Shown: positions 16,742-25,931 of the stretch, piece by piece
How the letters are laid out: every line of letters begins with the position of its first letter
Numbering within the stretch: the stretch's first letter is position 1
Source of the DNA: Photobacterium ganghwense
Lineage (GTDB): Bacteria > Pseudomonadota > Gammaproteobacteria > Enterobacterales > Vibrionaceae
Length of the DNA: 64,000 nucleotides
NCBI RefSeq assembly: GCF_003025595.1
Contig: NZ_PYMI01000001.1
Span: 682,001 to 746,000, forward strand
Direction: 5' to 3'
Made by a program: the position numbers and the translations under genes
Notes under the pieces: generated by a model
Seen by the model: the letters and a program-made list of their open reading frames with translations, nothing else
Told to the model about the DNA's origin: nothing
The model's database searches: none

Positions 16742-18091
16742 ATGTCTAACCTAGCAATGTTCTGCCACCAATGTTCCATGGCTCAAACCGGCGGCTGCGG
16801 CAGCTCCGGGAAAACGCAGGGAACCTGCGGTAAAGATGACACTCTGTCTCGCCTGCAGGATATTATGATTTTTGGTCTGAAAGGCCTGTCAGCTTACCGT
16901 ACGCATGCCAATGATCTGGGGGCCGCCACCAAGTCGGTTGATGATGTCATTGCAGAAACGTTGTACTTCACCCTGACCAACGTGAATTTCAGCTTTGACC
17001 AACACATTGCGCAACTAATGAAAGTCGGCGCTGCCGGCAGCGAAATCATGTCACGCCTTGGGGAAGCCCATCATCAGCGTTTGGGCGTACCGACCCCGGT
17101 ATGTGTCCCGCAGAACAAAGCAGAAGGCAAAGGTATTCTGGTCACTGGCCACGATCTGGAACTGCTGGAACGGCTGCTGATCGCGACCGAAGGAACAGGC
17201 ATCAACATCTACACCCACTCCGAAATGTTGCCGGCGCACGGCTACCCGGAGCTGCGTAAGTACCCGCACCTTAAAGGGAACATCGGTAAAGCCTGGTTCG
17301 ACCAAAAACAGCTGTTCCAGAAATGGAACGGCACTATTATTGTCACCACCAACTGCATCGTGCCGCTGACAGGACGCGCTGATTATGCTGATCGCCTGTA
17401 CCGCTACGGTATTGTCGGCATTGATGGCTGCCGTCAGCTGGGCGAGGACTTTGCTCCGCTGATTGAACACACGCTGAGCCTGCCGGATATTGAAGGCTTC
17501 GACAGCGACGAGACCCTAACAACCGGCCACAACTACAAAACTATTCTGGGGCTGGCACCGCAAATCCTGGGGGCGGTAAACAGTGGGAAAATCAAACAGT
17601 TCTTTGTAGTTGCCGGCTGCGATAAACCAGGCAAACAAAATGATTACTACCGGGAGCTGGCACTGTCTATCCCGAAGGATTGCATCATCCTGACTTCGTC
17701 ATGCGGCAAGTTCCGTTTCAACGACCATGATTTTGGCACAGTACCCGGCACCGAGATTCCTCGCTATATCGACCTGGGCCAATGTAATGACAGTTACGGC
17801 GCTGTCATGATTGCGCTGGCACTGAGCGATGCCATGGGCGTTCCGGTCAATGATCTGCCGGTCAACATCGTTCTGTCGTGGATGGAGCAGAAAGCCGTAC
17901 TGATTCTGCTGGCGCTGTTCAATCTGGGTATCCAGAACATTTATCTGGGCCCGAATCCACCGGAATTTGTGAATGAGGCCATTTTTGAATTCCTGCAACA
18001 GCAGTTCAACCTGAAACTCACCAGTGATGTCAAAACGGATCTGGACGCCATGCTCAATCCTCAGCCAACGCTGAGTGTGGTTGACGCGTAA
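16742..18091 (+). CDS. hcp: Hybrid cluster protein (short, class III-like)
   Basis: Hcp is a nitric-oxide reductase with a hybrid Fe-S-O cluster, protecting anaerobic cells from nitrosative stress (older name hydroxylamine reductase). Start at the ATG at 16742 with AGGA 8 nt upstream, giving 449 residues against about 550 in E. coli: the segment after LTNVNFSFDQHIAQ is about 100 residues shorter, as in class III Hcp. Hybrid-cluster motifs are present: HSEMLPAHGYPEL, TTNCIVPL, VAGCDKPGKQNDYY, SSCGKFRFN and LGQCNDSYGA. The N-terminal cluster has Cys 8, 11, 19 and 29; the last gap is longer than usual. No hcr reductase gene follows; nifJ and a flavodoxin gene do. Confidence 0.93.
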   Translation: MSNLAMFCHQCSMAQTGGCGSSGKTQGTCGKDDTLSRLQDIMIFGLKGLSAYRTHANDLGAATKSVDDVIAETLYFTLTNVNFSFDQHIAQLMKVGAAGSEIMSRLGEAHHQRLGVPTPVCVPQNKAEGKGILVTGHDLELLERLLIATEGTGINIYTHSEMLPAHGYPELRKYPHLKGNIGKAWFDQKQLFQKWNGTIIVTTNCIVPLTGRADYADRLYRYGIVGIDGCRQLGEDFAPLIEHTLSLPDIEGFDSDETLTTGHNYKTILGLAPQILGAVNSGKIKQFFVVAGCDKPGKQNDYYRELALSIPKDCIILTSSCGKFRFNDHDFGTVPGTEIPRYIDLGQCNDSYGAVMIALALSDAMGVPVNDLPVNIVLSWMEQKAVLILLALFNLGIQNIYLGPNPPEFVNEAIFEFLQQQFNLKLTSDVKTDLDAMLNPQPTLSVVDA

Positions 18092-18215
18092 GCCTTTCAG
18101 CACCGTCGTACACTTCCGGGCCGGCCTCTCGCTACCCACTTGGGGTTGGCCCACCTCCCTTTCACCACATCGGCACCCAGAAGGCCGGTACTGTGTTCAG
18201 TCGCAGGAGTGAGTC

Positions 18216-21200
18216 ATGTCTATTACTGAGCAACCCGGTATCGCAGACAAAGCAATGATACCGGCAAATCCATCTACCCCCGTGTTTGTCACTATAGATG
18301 GCAATGAAGCCGCAGCCTCCGTGGCTTATCGCTGCAATGAGGTTATCGGCATCTACCCGATCACGCCGTCATCGCCGATGTCCGAAGCCTGTGAACAATG
18401 GGAATCGCAAGGTCGGGAAAACCTGTGGGGACAGGTACCACGCGTTATTGAGATGCAATCGGAAGGCGGTGCCGCCGGTGCCGTTCACGGCGCATTAATG
18501 GCCGGGGCGCTCGCGACCACTTTCACCTCTTCTCAAGGATTGCTGCTGAAAATCCCGAATATGTACAAAATTGCCGGAGAGCTGACGCCATTTGTCATGC
18601 ACGTGGCTGCTCGCACGCTTGCCACCCACGCGCTGTCTATCTTCGGTGACCACTCCGATGTCATGGCTGTACGGCAGACAGGGTTTGCCATGCTGGCTGC
18701 CGGCAGTGTCCAGCAGGCGCATGATTTTGCGCTGATCAGTCAGGCCGCAACACTGGCCAGCCGAATCCCTTTCGTGCATTTCTTTGATGGTTTCCGCACT
18801 TCGCACGAAATCAATAAGATCGCGTTTATCGACGACCATACCCTGCAGGCGATGATCGACCCGGCTCATGTCGAGGCGTTTCATCAGCGCGGGCTGACGC
18901 CGGACGCACCCAGCTTACGCGGAACCGCCCAAAACCCGGACACATTCTTCCAGGCACGGGAAGCCGCCAATGTGTTTTATCAAGCCTGCCCGGATGTGGT
19001 GGCCGACTGCATGACACAATTTGGCCGCCTGACCGGCCGTTTTTACCAGCCGTTCACCTACCACGGTGATCCGGCGGCCACCGATATCATCATTGTGATG
19101 GGCTCTGCCAGCGCTGCTGTCCAGCAGGCCGTTGCTTTTCTCAACCAGCAGGGCCATGCCGTGGGTGTGCTTACCGTACATCTGTATCGGCCGTTCTCGC
19201 TCAAGCATTTTATTGACGCTCTGCCCGCTACCATCAAACGCATTGCAGTTTTGGATCGCACCAAAGAGCCGGGGGCAACCGGCGAGCCGCTGTATCAAGA
19301 TGTGTGCGCCGCCCTGCAACAGGCCTGTCGCCAGTCACAGTATCCGCACTTGCCGGATATCGTAGGCGGCCGCTACGGCCTTTCCTCTAAGGAGTTTACC
19401 CCGGCCCATGCTGCCCGCGTCTTTGAAGCCCTCAAGACGGGAACCCTGCACCAATCTTTCACGGTCGGTATCCAGGATGACATTACTCACCTGTCACTCC
19501 CTCAACCCGTAAAGCCACTGAGAGAGCCAGAGAGCCGATTCCGTGCCCTGTTTTACGGTTTAGGTGCCGACGGTACAGTCAGTGCCAATAAAAACACCCT
19601 GAAAATTTTGGGTGAACATACTCCGCTACATACGCAGGGGTACTTTGTGTATGACTCGAAAAAGTCCGGCGGGGTGACGGTCTCTCATCTGCGTATTGAT
19701 TCCGTGCCAGTCGAAGCGCCCTACCTGATTGAACAGGCCGAATTTATTGCCTGTCACCAATTTGAATTCATTCATAAATTGGCCATGTTCGAGAAAGCAG
19801 CACCGCAGGCAACCCTGCTGCTGAACAGCCCGTACCCGGCTGATCAGGTATGGCAACATCTGCCACGCGAAGTGCAAAGCACGATTATCGACAAACAGCT
19901 CCGACTCTATGTTATCGACGCGGTCAGCCTGGCCCGTCAGCTGGGTCTGAAAAATCGGATTAACACCGTGATGCAGGCCGCTTTCTTTGCCCTGAGCGAA
20001 TTGCTGCCGATAGACACAGCGCTGAGCGCGCTGAAAGCAGCCATCAGCCGCAGCTACAGCAAACGCGGACCGGCCATTGTGGATGCCAACCATGCCGCGG
20101 TTGACGCCACCGTTGCCCGCCTGGCACAGGTTGCTATTCCGGAACAAGCCAGCGCAGCACACTCTCGCCCGCCGGTGGTCAGCCCGGATGCGCCAGCATT
20201 TATCCAACAGGTCACCGCTCTGATGATGGCCGACAAAGGTGACTTGTTGCCGGTCAGTGCATTCCCGGTTGACGGTAAATGGCCGACGGCGACCTCACAG
20301 TGGGAAAAACGCAACATCGCGCAGGAAATCCCGGTCTGGGAAGCGGATTTGTGTACCCAGTGCAATATCTGTACGCTGGTTTGCCCACACGCGGCAATCC
20401 GGGCCAAAGCCGTTGCTCCGGGCGAGCTGAGCGAGGCACCGGCTGGTTTCAAACACACCGATTACAAACAACGGGATTTCAAAGGTCAGGCCTATACCCT
20501 GCAAGTATCGCCGATGGATTGCACCGGTTGTAATCTGTGTACCGAAGCGTGCCCAGCCAGTGAGCCGAGCCCTGAACCCGGCCAGCTGGTCCGAAAAGCC
20601 CTGAACATGTCGGCCAAAGCCCCGCAACAGACTGAACAGCAGCGACACTTTGCCTATTTCCAGACTCTGCCTGAGCTCAAGCGCATTGACATCAAACGGA
20701 TTGACGCGCGCTCCAGTCAGTTGCTGCAGCCCCTGTTTGAATTCTCGGGAGCCTGCTCCGGCTGCGGCGAAACCTCCTACATTAAGCTGCTGACTCAGCT
20801 GTTTGGCGATCGCCTGCTGATAGCTAACGCGACCGGCTGCTCATCCATCTACGGCGGGAACCTGCCGACAACGCCGTACAGCACCGACAGCCAGGGCCGG
20901 GGCCCAGCCTGGGCAAACTCCCTGTTTGAGGATAACGCCGAGTTCGGGCTAGGTATGCGCCTCGCCCTGAACAGCAAGCGAGACCGAGCGTTGAGCCTGC
21001 TGAGCGACAGTCAGGCCCTGCTACCGGAAGAGCTGGCCACACAAATCCGCCAAGATGCTTTCGACAGCAGCGAGGCTGCAGTCATTCGTCAGCGCCAGAA
21101 CCTGTCAACACTCAAAGAATACCTTGCCGAGAATGCAGAAACAGATGCGCTGCTGGCCAGATCTGACGATCTGGTCGCGAAGAGCAACTGGATTGTCGGC

Positions 21201-21896
21201 GGTGACGGCTGGGCTTACGACATCGGATTTGGCGGGTTAGACCATGTCCTCGCCGGGAGCGATAACGTCAACGTGCTGGTGATGGATACTCAGGGATACT
21301 CCAATACCGGAGGGCAGCAGTCTAAAGCCACCCCAACTGGCGCTATTGCCAAGTTTGCCAGTCAGGGAAAAACCAGCGACGGCAAAGACCTCGCGGTTCA
21401 CATGATGATGCACGGCAATGTCTACGTCGCCAAAATCGCGCTGGGCGCAAACATGAATCAGGCCGTCAAAGCCTTGCAAGAGGCCGAAGCTTACCCCGGC
21501 CCGTCTCTGGTGATCGCTTATTCGCCTTGCATTACCCATGGCTATGACATGGCAGAAGGCGTCAGCCACCAGCAACTGATGGTCGAAACCGGGTTATGGC
21601 CGCTGTTCCGCTTTGATCCGCGCCGTCTGGACAAAGGCCGCGCCGCACTGCAACTGGACTCCAAACCACCCAAGCAGGATGTAGAAGCGTTGGTCAGCCG
21701 CGAAGCACGCTTTACCCAGTTGCAACGCAAGCATCCTGAACGGTATGCCCAGTCGTTGTCCCAGCTTCGCCGTCAGGTTGCCCACAAACAACGTCTGCTG
21801 GCTCAGTTGGCCGACTGGACACCGTTAGAACCGGAGAAGCCCGCGGAGACAACGCCGTCTATTCCGACCAGGCAACCAGCGCCCCACCAGCAATAA
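18216..21896 (+). CDS. nifJ: Pyruvate:ferredoxin (flavodoxin) oxidoreductase
   Basis: Oxidises pyruvate with CoA to acetyl-CoA and CO2 and passes low-potential electrons to flavodoxin or ferredoxin. The 1226-residue product has the full single-chain domain order: pyrimidine-binding domain (IGIYPITPSSPMSEACEQW, about residue 45), CoA-binding middle, a two 4Fe-4S insert (CTQCNICTLVCPHAA near 711; CTGCNLCTEACPAS near 768), the proximal cluster Cys in GACSGCGETSYIK (near 846) and the thiamine diphosphate site GDGWAYDIGFGG with DTQGYSNTGGQQSKATPTG (near 995). AGGAG precedes the ATG. It lies 124 bp after hcp and 101 bp before a flavodoxin gene: probably one operon. Confidence 0.96.
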   Translation: MSITEQPGIADKAMIPANPSTPVFVTIDGNEAAASVAYRCNEVIGIYPITPSSPMSEACEQWESQGRENLWGQVPRVIEMQSEGGAAGAVHGALMAGALATTFTSSQGLLLKIPNMYKIAGELTPFVMHVAARTLATHALSIFGDHSDVMAVRQTGFAMLAAGSVQQAHDFALISQAATLASRIPFVHFFDGFRTSHEINKIAFIDDHTLQAMIDPAHVEAFHQRGLTPDAPSLRGTAQNPDTFFQAREAANVFYQACPDVVADCMTQFGRLTGRFYQPFTYHGDPAATDIIIVMGSASAAVQQAVAFLNQQGHAVGVLTVHLYRPFSLKHFIDALPATIKRIAVLDRTKEPGATGEPLYQDVCAALQQACRQSQYPHLPDIVGGRYGLSSKEFTPAHAARVFEALKTGTLHQSFTVGIQDDITHLSLPQPVKPLREPESRFRALFYGLGADGTVSANKNTLKILGEHTPLHTQGYFVYDSKKSGGVTVSHLRIDSVPVEAPYLIEQAEFIACHQFEFIHKLAMFEKAAPQATLLLNSPYPADQVWQHLPREVQSTIIDKQLRLYVIDAVSLARQLGLKNRINTVMQAAFFALSELLPIDTALSALKAAISRSYSKRGPAIVDANHAAVDATVARLAQVAIPEQASAAHSRPPVVSPDAPAFIQQVTALMMADKGDLLPVSAFPVDGKWPTATSQWEKRNIAQEIPVWEADLCTQCNICTLVCPHAAIRAKAVAPGELSEAPAGFKHTDYKQRDFKGQAYTLQVSPMDCTGCNLCTEACPASEPSPEPGQLVRKALNMSAKAPQQTEQQRHFAYFQTLPELKRIDIKRIDARSSQLLQPLFEFSGACSGCGETSYIKLLTQLFGDRLLIANATGCSSIYGGNLPTTPYSTDSQGRGPAWANSLFEDNAEFGLGMRLALNSKRDRALSLLSDSQALLPEELATQIRQDAFDSSEAAVIRQRQNLSTLKEYLAENAETDALLARSDDLVAKSNWIVGGDGWAYDIGFGGLDHVLAGSDNVNVLVMDTQGYSNTGGQQSKATPTGAIAKFASQGKTSDGKDLAVHMMMHGNVYVAKIALGANMNQAVKALQEAEAYPGPSLVIAYSPCITHGYDMAEGVSHQQLMVETGLWPLFRFDPRRLDKGRAALQLDSKPPKQDVEALVSREARFTQLQRKHPERYAQSLSQLRRQVAHKQRLLAQLADWTPLEPEKPAETTPSIPTRQPAPHQQ

Positions 21897-21997
21897 ACCG
21901 ATTTAACTGCGGCAGCCTCTGTTAAGGCCGCCGCTCAACACTTGAATACCAATGTCTGCCAGAGTCACGACTCTGGCAAAAGCAACAGGAGACACAC

Positions 21998-22486
21998 ATG
22001 GCTAACGTTGGAATTTTCTTCGGCAGCGATACCGGTAACACAGAAAAAGTGGCAGTGATGATCGCCAGCCGTCTTGGCCTTGAAGCGCAGGACATTGCCG
22101 GTCTCAGTCACGACATATTTGATGCGTATGATCTACTGATTCTCGGCACTCCGACGGCTAACTACGGCGAAATGCAGCCGGACTGGGATTACTTTGTCCC
22201 GGAGCTGGAAGAAGCCGATTTAACGGGAAAAAAAGTCGCTTTGTTTGGTCTTGGCGATCAAATTGATTACCCGGACAGTTATCTGGATGCCATGGGCGAT
22301 CTGGCCGATCTGGTCATGCAGGCTGGCGGCGAGCTGATTGGCCAATGGCCCGCAGAAGGTTATCAGTTCAATGACTCCCGCGCATTTCGGGATGGTCGGT
22401 TCATCGGGCTGGCACTGGATGAAGATCGTCAGCCGGAACTGACCGAAGATCGCGTCGCAACCTGGCTGGCGAGCCTTGGTCTGTAG
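21998..22486 (+). CDS. Flavodoxin
   Basis: FMN-carrying one-electron donor of 162 residues. The phosphate-binding loop is GSDTGNTEKVA (residues 9-19), with LGTPTANYGEMQPDWD and LFGLGDQIDYPDSYLDA as the two flavin-stacking loops of long-chain flavodoxins. AGGAG lies 9 nt before the ATG. Placed right after nifJ it is the natural acceptor of the oxidoreductase, and might hand electrons on to Hcp. Closest type is FldA/NifF; I leave the symbol open because the main housekeeping flavodoxin is usually beside fur. Confidence 0.93.
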   Translation: MANVGIFFGSDTGNTEKVAVMIASRLGLEAQDIAGLSHDIFDAYDLLILGTPTANYGEMQPDWDYFVPELEEADLTGKKVALFGLGDQIDYPDSYLDAMGDLADLVMQAGGELIGQWPAEGYQFNDSRAFRDGRFIGLALDEDRQPELTEDRVATWLASLGL

Positions 22487-22596
22487 GTTGTAATTCTAGT
22501 AACAGCCCCCCCGGCTAGCCAGTACGTGCAGGTGGTCAAACATGACATTTCTCCGAAGTGGCACCAAGCTAAGCTGAAAATAACAACGGAAACGAA

Positions 22597-22628
22597 GACA
22601 AAGGGCTGCCAGCAGGCGGCCCTTTGTC
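22597..22628. terminator. Terminator between flavodoxin and ygbA
   Basis: GACAAAGGGC / GCCCTTTGTC, a 10-bp stem with an internal GCC/GGC pair. It lies between convergent genes and may serve both; the T tract is short. Confidence 0.65.
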
Positions 22629-22651
22629 ATGTTGAACCATAGAGAATAAAT

Positions 22652-23008
22652 TCAGGAAGACACCGAAGACGAGGATTCCGTCTCACAACGTCGGAGACAG
22701 TCGATCTTAAACTTCAGCGCTTTGATTGGCTGTCGCCAGGCAAATTTGCGCATTGACCAGCGTAAGACATGAACAAAGTGCAATCTTTTGGCAGGTTGAT
22801 AACAGGGCGTTTCACACACCAGGCAATTCGGTTTGGCTTCCCCTAACCGGCAACTGGCGATGCGCTTTTCAACATAGTCAATCAGCCCTTCACATTCGGG
22901 ACAAACAATCGCCCCCCGATGCAGCGTTTTACAATAAAGCCTTATCATCGCCTTAGTGATGTCCAGTTCACGCTGCTGTCGAACCGGTTCGTTGGATTGA
23001 ATATTCAT
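22652..23008 (-). CDS. ygbA: YgbA-family protein (nitrous oxide-stimulated promoter family)
   Basis: Small cytoplasmic Cys-rich protein whose E. coli relative belongs to the NsrR regulon and helps growth after nitrosative stress; biochemical role unknown. Conserved part: KAMIRLYCKTLH, VCPECEGLIDYVEKRI, CRLGEAKPNCLVCETPCY, then a basic helix. The ATG at 23008 gives 118 residues, the family length. A longer frame from a GTG at 23074 is possible, but a FNR-type box and a -10 element lie inside that extension, so I reject it. If the predicted start of transcription near 23010 is right, the mRNA has almost no leader. Confidence 0.85.
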   Translation of the reverse strand: MNIQSNEPVRQQRELDITKAMIRLYCKTLHRGAIVCPECEGLIDYVEKRIASCRLGEAKPNCLVCETPCYQPAKRLHFVHVLRWSMRKFAWRQPIKALKFKIDCLRRCETESSSSVSS

Positions 23009-23033
23009 AACGGCGGTATTATCCACCGCCGTT
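23009..23033 (-). promoter_or_regulatory. Perfect inverted repeat over the ygbA -10 region
   Basis: Arms AACGGCGGT (23025-23033 read on the minus strand) and ACCGCCGTT (23009-23017) with a 7-bp spacer that contains the -10 candidate GATAAT (23023-23018). The repeat ends at the ATG. It could be an operator or a hairpin in DNA; regulator unknown, and it does not look like an NsrR site. Confidence 0.55.
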
Positions 23034-23044
23034 TGAAGATTCCT

Positions 23045-23058
23045 CTGATCCAGATCAA
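23045..23058 (-). promoter_or_regulatory. FNR-type box of ygbA
   Basis: TTGATCTGGATCAG on the minus strand, 9 of 10 consensus positions, with the same half sites as the hcp box. Its centre lies 41.5 bp before the start predicted from GATAAT. Confidence 0.7.
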
Positions 23059-23137
23059 CCGTGCGAAATATCACACTTTTTCGCTTACCTTGTTATCGGC
23101 GCATCCGAATTGTCTGTTGACCGCATGACTTCGCTTG

Positions 23138-24355
23138 CTACGCCCCTTCAAACACATCTACTGTATAGCGCCGCGCACTGTCCATGGTATCGTTCAACAC
23201 CCGGGACAGCGCGTTACAATCATCCAGCGTGACCGGCTGCTGATGTTTGTACTGAGCTTCAATGTGTGCCGCGACCTCTTTCAAAGCCCGAGCTCCCAAA
23301 CTGCCGGCAACCCCTTTCAAGGTATGCACCAGACGCTGCGCTTCTTCGGTCTGTCCCCCCCGGCGTACCATCGCAGTCAGAGCCGCCGCGTCACCGGCAT
23401 GCTCTTCGATAAACAGCTCAACCAGCATCTGCACAGCGCTGACATCATTGTCGAGCGATTGCATCAGAAACCGCACATCAATTTCTGCCGCCGGAAGTGC
23501 GTTAGCCTGATTTTTGACAGCTTGTCTATTGGTTGCTTGCAACCTGTCTAACGAAGCGGCTGGAGCGGTTGATTCTGGGGATAGTGCGGATGTGGTTACG
23601 GTTGCCGATGAAACAAGCGCCTCTGCCGCCTTCACATCGTTTACCTCTCCGATAAATGGTTCTGCTCTGGCGTTATCGGTATCAGGTTCCACAGCAGGCG
23701 TATCACCAGAACCAACATGATGTTTCACTACATCGGTAGCCACGAGCACCACATCTTCCAACGCAACCTGCAGCTGGCGGCAATCTGCTTCTGAGACCAC
23801 GTATTCAGAAAGAAAACCGGGCTGGTTAAGCCGTCCGGCGATTTTTCCAGCCTGATCACTGAGCTCACCGGCCCCCAGGCTGGCAGAAACCTCCCTCAGC
23901 GCCTCTGCTAATTTGCCGGCGGTCAGATAATCTTGCTGTCGCACAGCCCGCAAAATGTTGTTGCCGTCTTCGGCATGATCAGTCAGAAAAATTTCGAGCA
24001 GCAGTACCACTGAGCCAATATCATGATCCATTCGGTCCATTAAATAACTCAAGTCCAGTACTGCCTGCGGTTTTGCACCGCCGGTCAAGACATCTGAATT
24101 GAGGTTAATGTCATCGGCCGGGGTCACCCGTGGCGACATGGTATCAGTGTCACATTCAGGCTCACGCTGCTGTCTTAACAGCCCGACGACGCTGACCGCA
24201 GCCATGATCCCCACGACCGCTGCCGCATAGCCCCAATCAGCCTGTGAGACAACACCAAGATAGAGCCCGATAAGTGCCACCAAAGCACATCCAATTACGG
24301 CAACCACCAGTGTGATTTTACCTGCTTGCCGAGAATGCCAATCTTTCACCATCAT
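23138..24355 (-). CDS. Membrane protein with one intact and one altered Hpt domain
   Basis: Two N-terminal membrane helices (about residues 12-35 and 41-60), a variable linker, then two histidine phosphotransfer (Hpt) folds. The second, around residues 293-390, has the phosphorylatable site VHTLKGVAGSLGARAL with His344. The first, around 102-205, keeps the pattern (AEALREVSASLGAGEL) but has Glu151 where His should be. So only one domain can take phosphate from a response-regulator receiver. AGGAG lies 6 nt before the ATG at 24355. No histidine kinase or receiver gene is next to it, so the partner is encoded elsewhere. Not assigned to a named pathway. Confidence 0.8.
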   Translation of the reverse strand: MMVKDWHSRQAGKITLVVAVIGCALVALIGLYLGVVSQADWGYAAAVVGIMAAVSVVGLLRQQREPECDTDTMSPRVTPADDINLNSDVLTGGAKPQAVLDLSYLMDRMDHDIGSVVLLLEIFLTDHAEDGNNILRAVRQQDYLTAGKLAEALREVSASLGAGELSDQAGKIAGRLNQPGFLSEYVVSEADCRQLQVALEDVVLVATDVVKHHVGSGDTPAVEPDTDNARAEPFIGEVNDVKAAEALVSSATVTTSALSPESTAPAASLDRLQATNRQAVKNQANALPAAEIDVRFLMQSLDNDVSAVQMLVELFIEEHAGDAAALTAMVRRGGQTEEAQRLVHTLKGVAGSLGARALKEVAAHIEAQYKHQQPVTLDDCNALSRVLNDTMDSARRYTVDVFEGA

Positions 24356-24523
24356 GCTGTCTCCTTCCCTGCCGCCGAGGTTCGTTCATGGCAGACCGTT
24401 CGGACGGCCGCCACCTGTCCTGTTTTACAGGTCATACGAATCTAAAAATCTATACATCTACTTTAGGCAATAAAGTCAAAAGAGAACAACTCAGGAAAAG
24501 CAAACAGTGACTGGGCTGGCAGT

Positions 24524-24555
24524 AAAAAGCCCGTCACCAGAAGGCAGCGGGCTTT
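24524..24555 (-). terminator. Terminator of yejK
   Basis: On the minus strand AAAGCCCG and CGGGCTTT close a hairpin followed by TTTAC; it starts 9 bp beyond the yejK stop codon. Confidence 0.85.
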
Positions 24556-24563
24556 GCGAGGAA

Positions 24564-25577
24564 TCAGTCGTCAGCGTTCAGGCGACGTTGCAGCTGATCT
24601 TTGAGGTTAGGCGGGATGCCCTTAATGGTCAGCGTGTCAGTGTCAGCATCGTAAAAAACCCGCTCACCCAGCAACATGCTGTCAAAATTGATGGTCAGGC
24701 CGCCGCCGGAACCCACAAACTTGGTCAATTTGCGCATCGCCGTGCGGTCTGCCGGGAAGCTTTCTTCCAGCTCATAACCCTGCTGTGACGTAAACTGGTA
24801 AAAATCTGTGCCGTCTTCGGCCGGTGGCAATTCAGCCGCCAGCTCTTTCACCGTCACTTCATCACCGCTTTGCAGCTGGCTGTTGCAGTAATCATAAACC
24901 TGCTTGCGATACTGCTGCTTTTCTTCCTTGTCCAGACGCGAGTCTGCACAGAAATCTTCCACCGCCTGCATCAGAACCTGATTCTGGGTTTTCACATCCA
25001 GCCCCACTTCTGCCTGCATAAAGTCCAGGAAGAAATCTGCAATCTTACGGCCTACCCGCCCCTTGATGAAGGTCAGATAGCGATTAGATTCTGCATCCGT
25101 TTCCATTGTGGAAAGGTCAATGCGCGCGGCAATGTCCATTTTGGCCACATCCAGGTAATCAGTGGCACTGATATCCAGTTGCTCGGTCACTTTCATGCTA
25201 TGGCAGGTTGGCAACAGGCCAATGAACAAGTAATCCGTTGCTAGCGACTGGTATTCAGCGATCACCAACGTGCCAACATCAGCAAACGGGTATTTCGCCA
25301 GCTCCGTATGCAGACGCTGTGCTGCCTGATTGGAAAAACCGAGAAAATCCAGCTCACCGCGGCGGACCTGTTTCAGCCAGTGGCCGAACTCACTGTCATC
25401 AGCGAAGTGACCGAAGCCCTTGGCTCCCTTGCTGCTGTACACACGGTGCAGCTCTGCCACTAGATCTTCAGTTGACGCTGAGTTTTCAAGCGTTTGTTTT
25501 CGAAGATGAACTTCAAGCTCATCCTGACCATTCTTAACCAGCTGGTGCAGAATGACGTTTGAAAGGGTAAGGCTCAT
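24564..25577 (-). CDS. yejK: Nucleoid-associated protein YejK/NdpA
   Basis: NdpA-family protein of 337 residues found with the nucleoid and proposed to interact with topoisomerases. Recognised from the start MSLTLSNVILHQLVKNGQDE, ADDSEFGHWL, the central DYLDVAKMDIAARIDLSTME and the C-terminal LTKFVGSGGGLTINFDSMLLG. Length matches E. coli (335). It is divergent from yejL-yejM, the standard order in enterobacteria and vibrios. Confidence 0.95.
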   Translation of the reverse strand: MSLTLSNVILHQLVKNGQDELEVHLRKQTLENSASTEDLVAELHRVYSSKGAKGFGHFADDSEFGHWLKQVRRGELDFLGFSNQAAQRLHTELAKYPFADVGTLVIAEYQSLATDYLFIGLLPTCHSMKVTEQLDISATDYLDVAKMDIAARIDLSTMETDAESNRYLTFIKGRVGRKIADFFLDFMQAEVGLDVKTQNQVLMQAVEDFCADSRLDKEEKQQYRKQVYDYCNSQLQSGDEVTVKELAAELPPAEDGTDFYQFTSQQGYELEESFPADRTAMRKLTKFVGSGGGLTINFDSMLLGERVFYDADTDTLTIKGIPPNLKDQLQRRLNADD

Positions 25578-25661
25578 AATGGAAAAATTTCAGTAAATGT
25601 AAAGTGTAGGGTATTATAAGTCGCTTTCTTTAACATTAAATAAGATTAAACAAGACTTCCT

Positions 25662-25880
25662 ATGCCAATTACTTCAAAATACAGCAATAAAAAAGTTGAA
25701 CAAATCATTGATGATATGTTCGATGTACTTGAGAAGCATGATGCTTCGGCAGAACTGGCACTGATGATTGTGGGCAATATCGCGACCAACATCATCAATG
25801 CGGACGTTCCGTCATCGCAAAGGAAGGCCATTGCAGAAAAATTCGCTCAGGCGCTGCAATCCTCTATCAAAGAAGACTAA
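25662..25880 (+). CDS. yejL: UPF0352 protein YejL
   Basis: Small soluble alpha-helical protein of 72 residues, function unknown. Family pattern seen in [20 protein letters not shown] and [15 protein letters not shown]. It lies 51 bp upstream of yejM and is probably co-transcribed with it. Confidence 0.93.
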   Translation: MPITSKYSNKKVEQIIDDMFDVLEKHDASAELALMIVGNIATNIINADVPSSQRKAIAEKFAQALQSSIKED

Positions 25881-25931
25881 TCTTGTTGGCTTGCGTCACG
25901 GCATAACGAAGAGTGGGAAACACTGACATCT

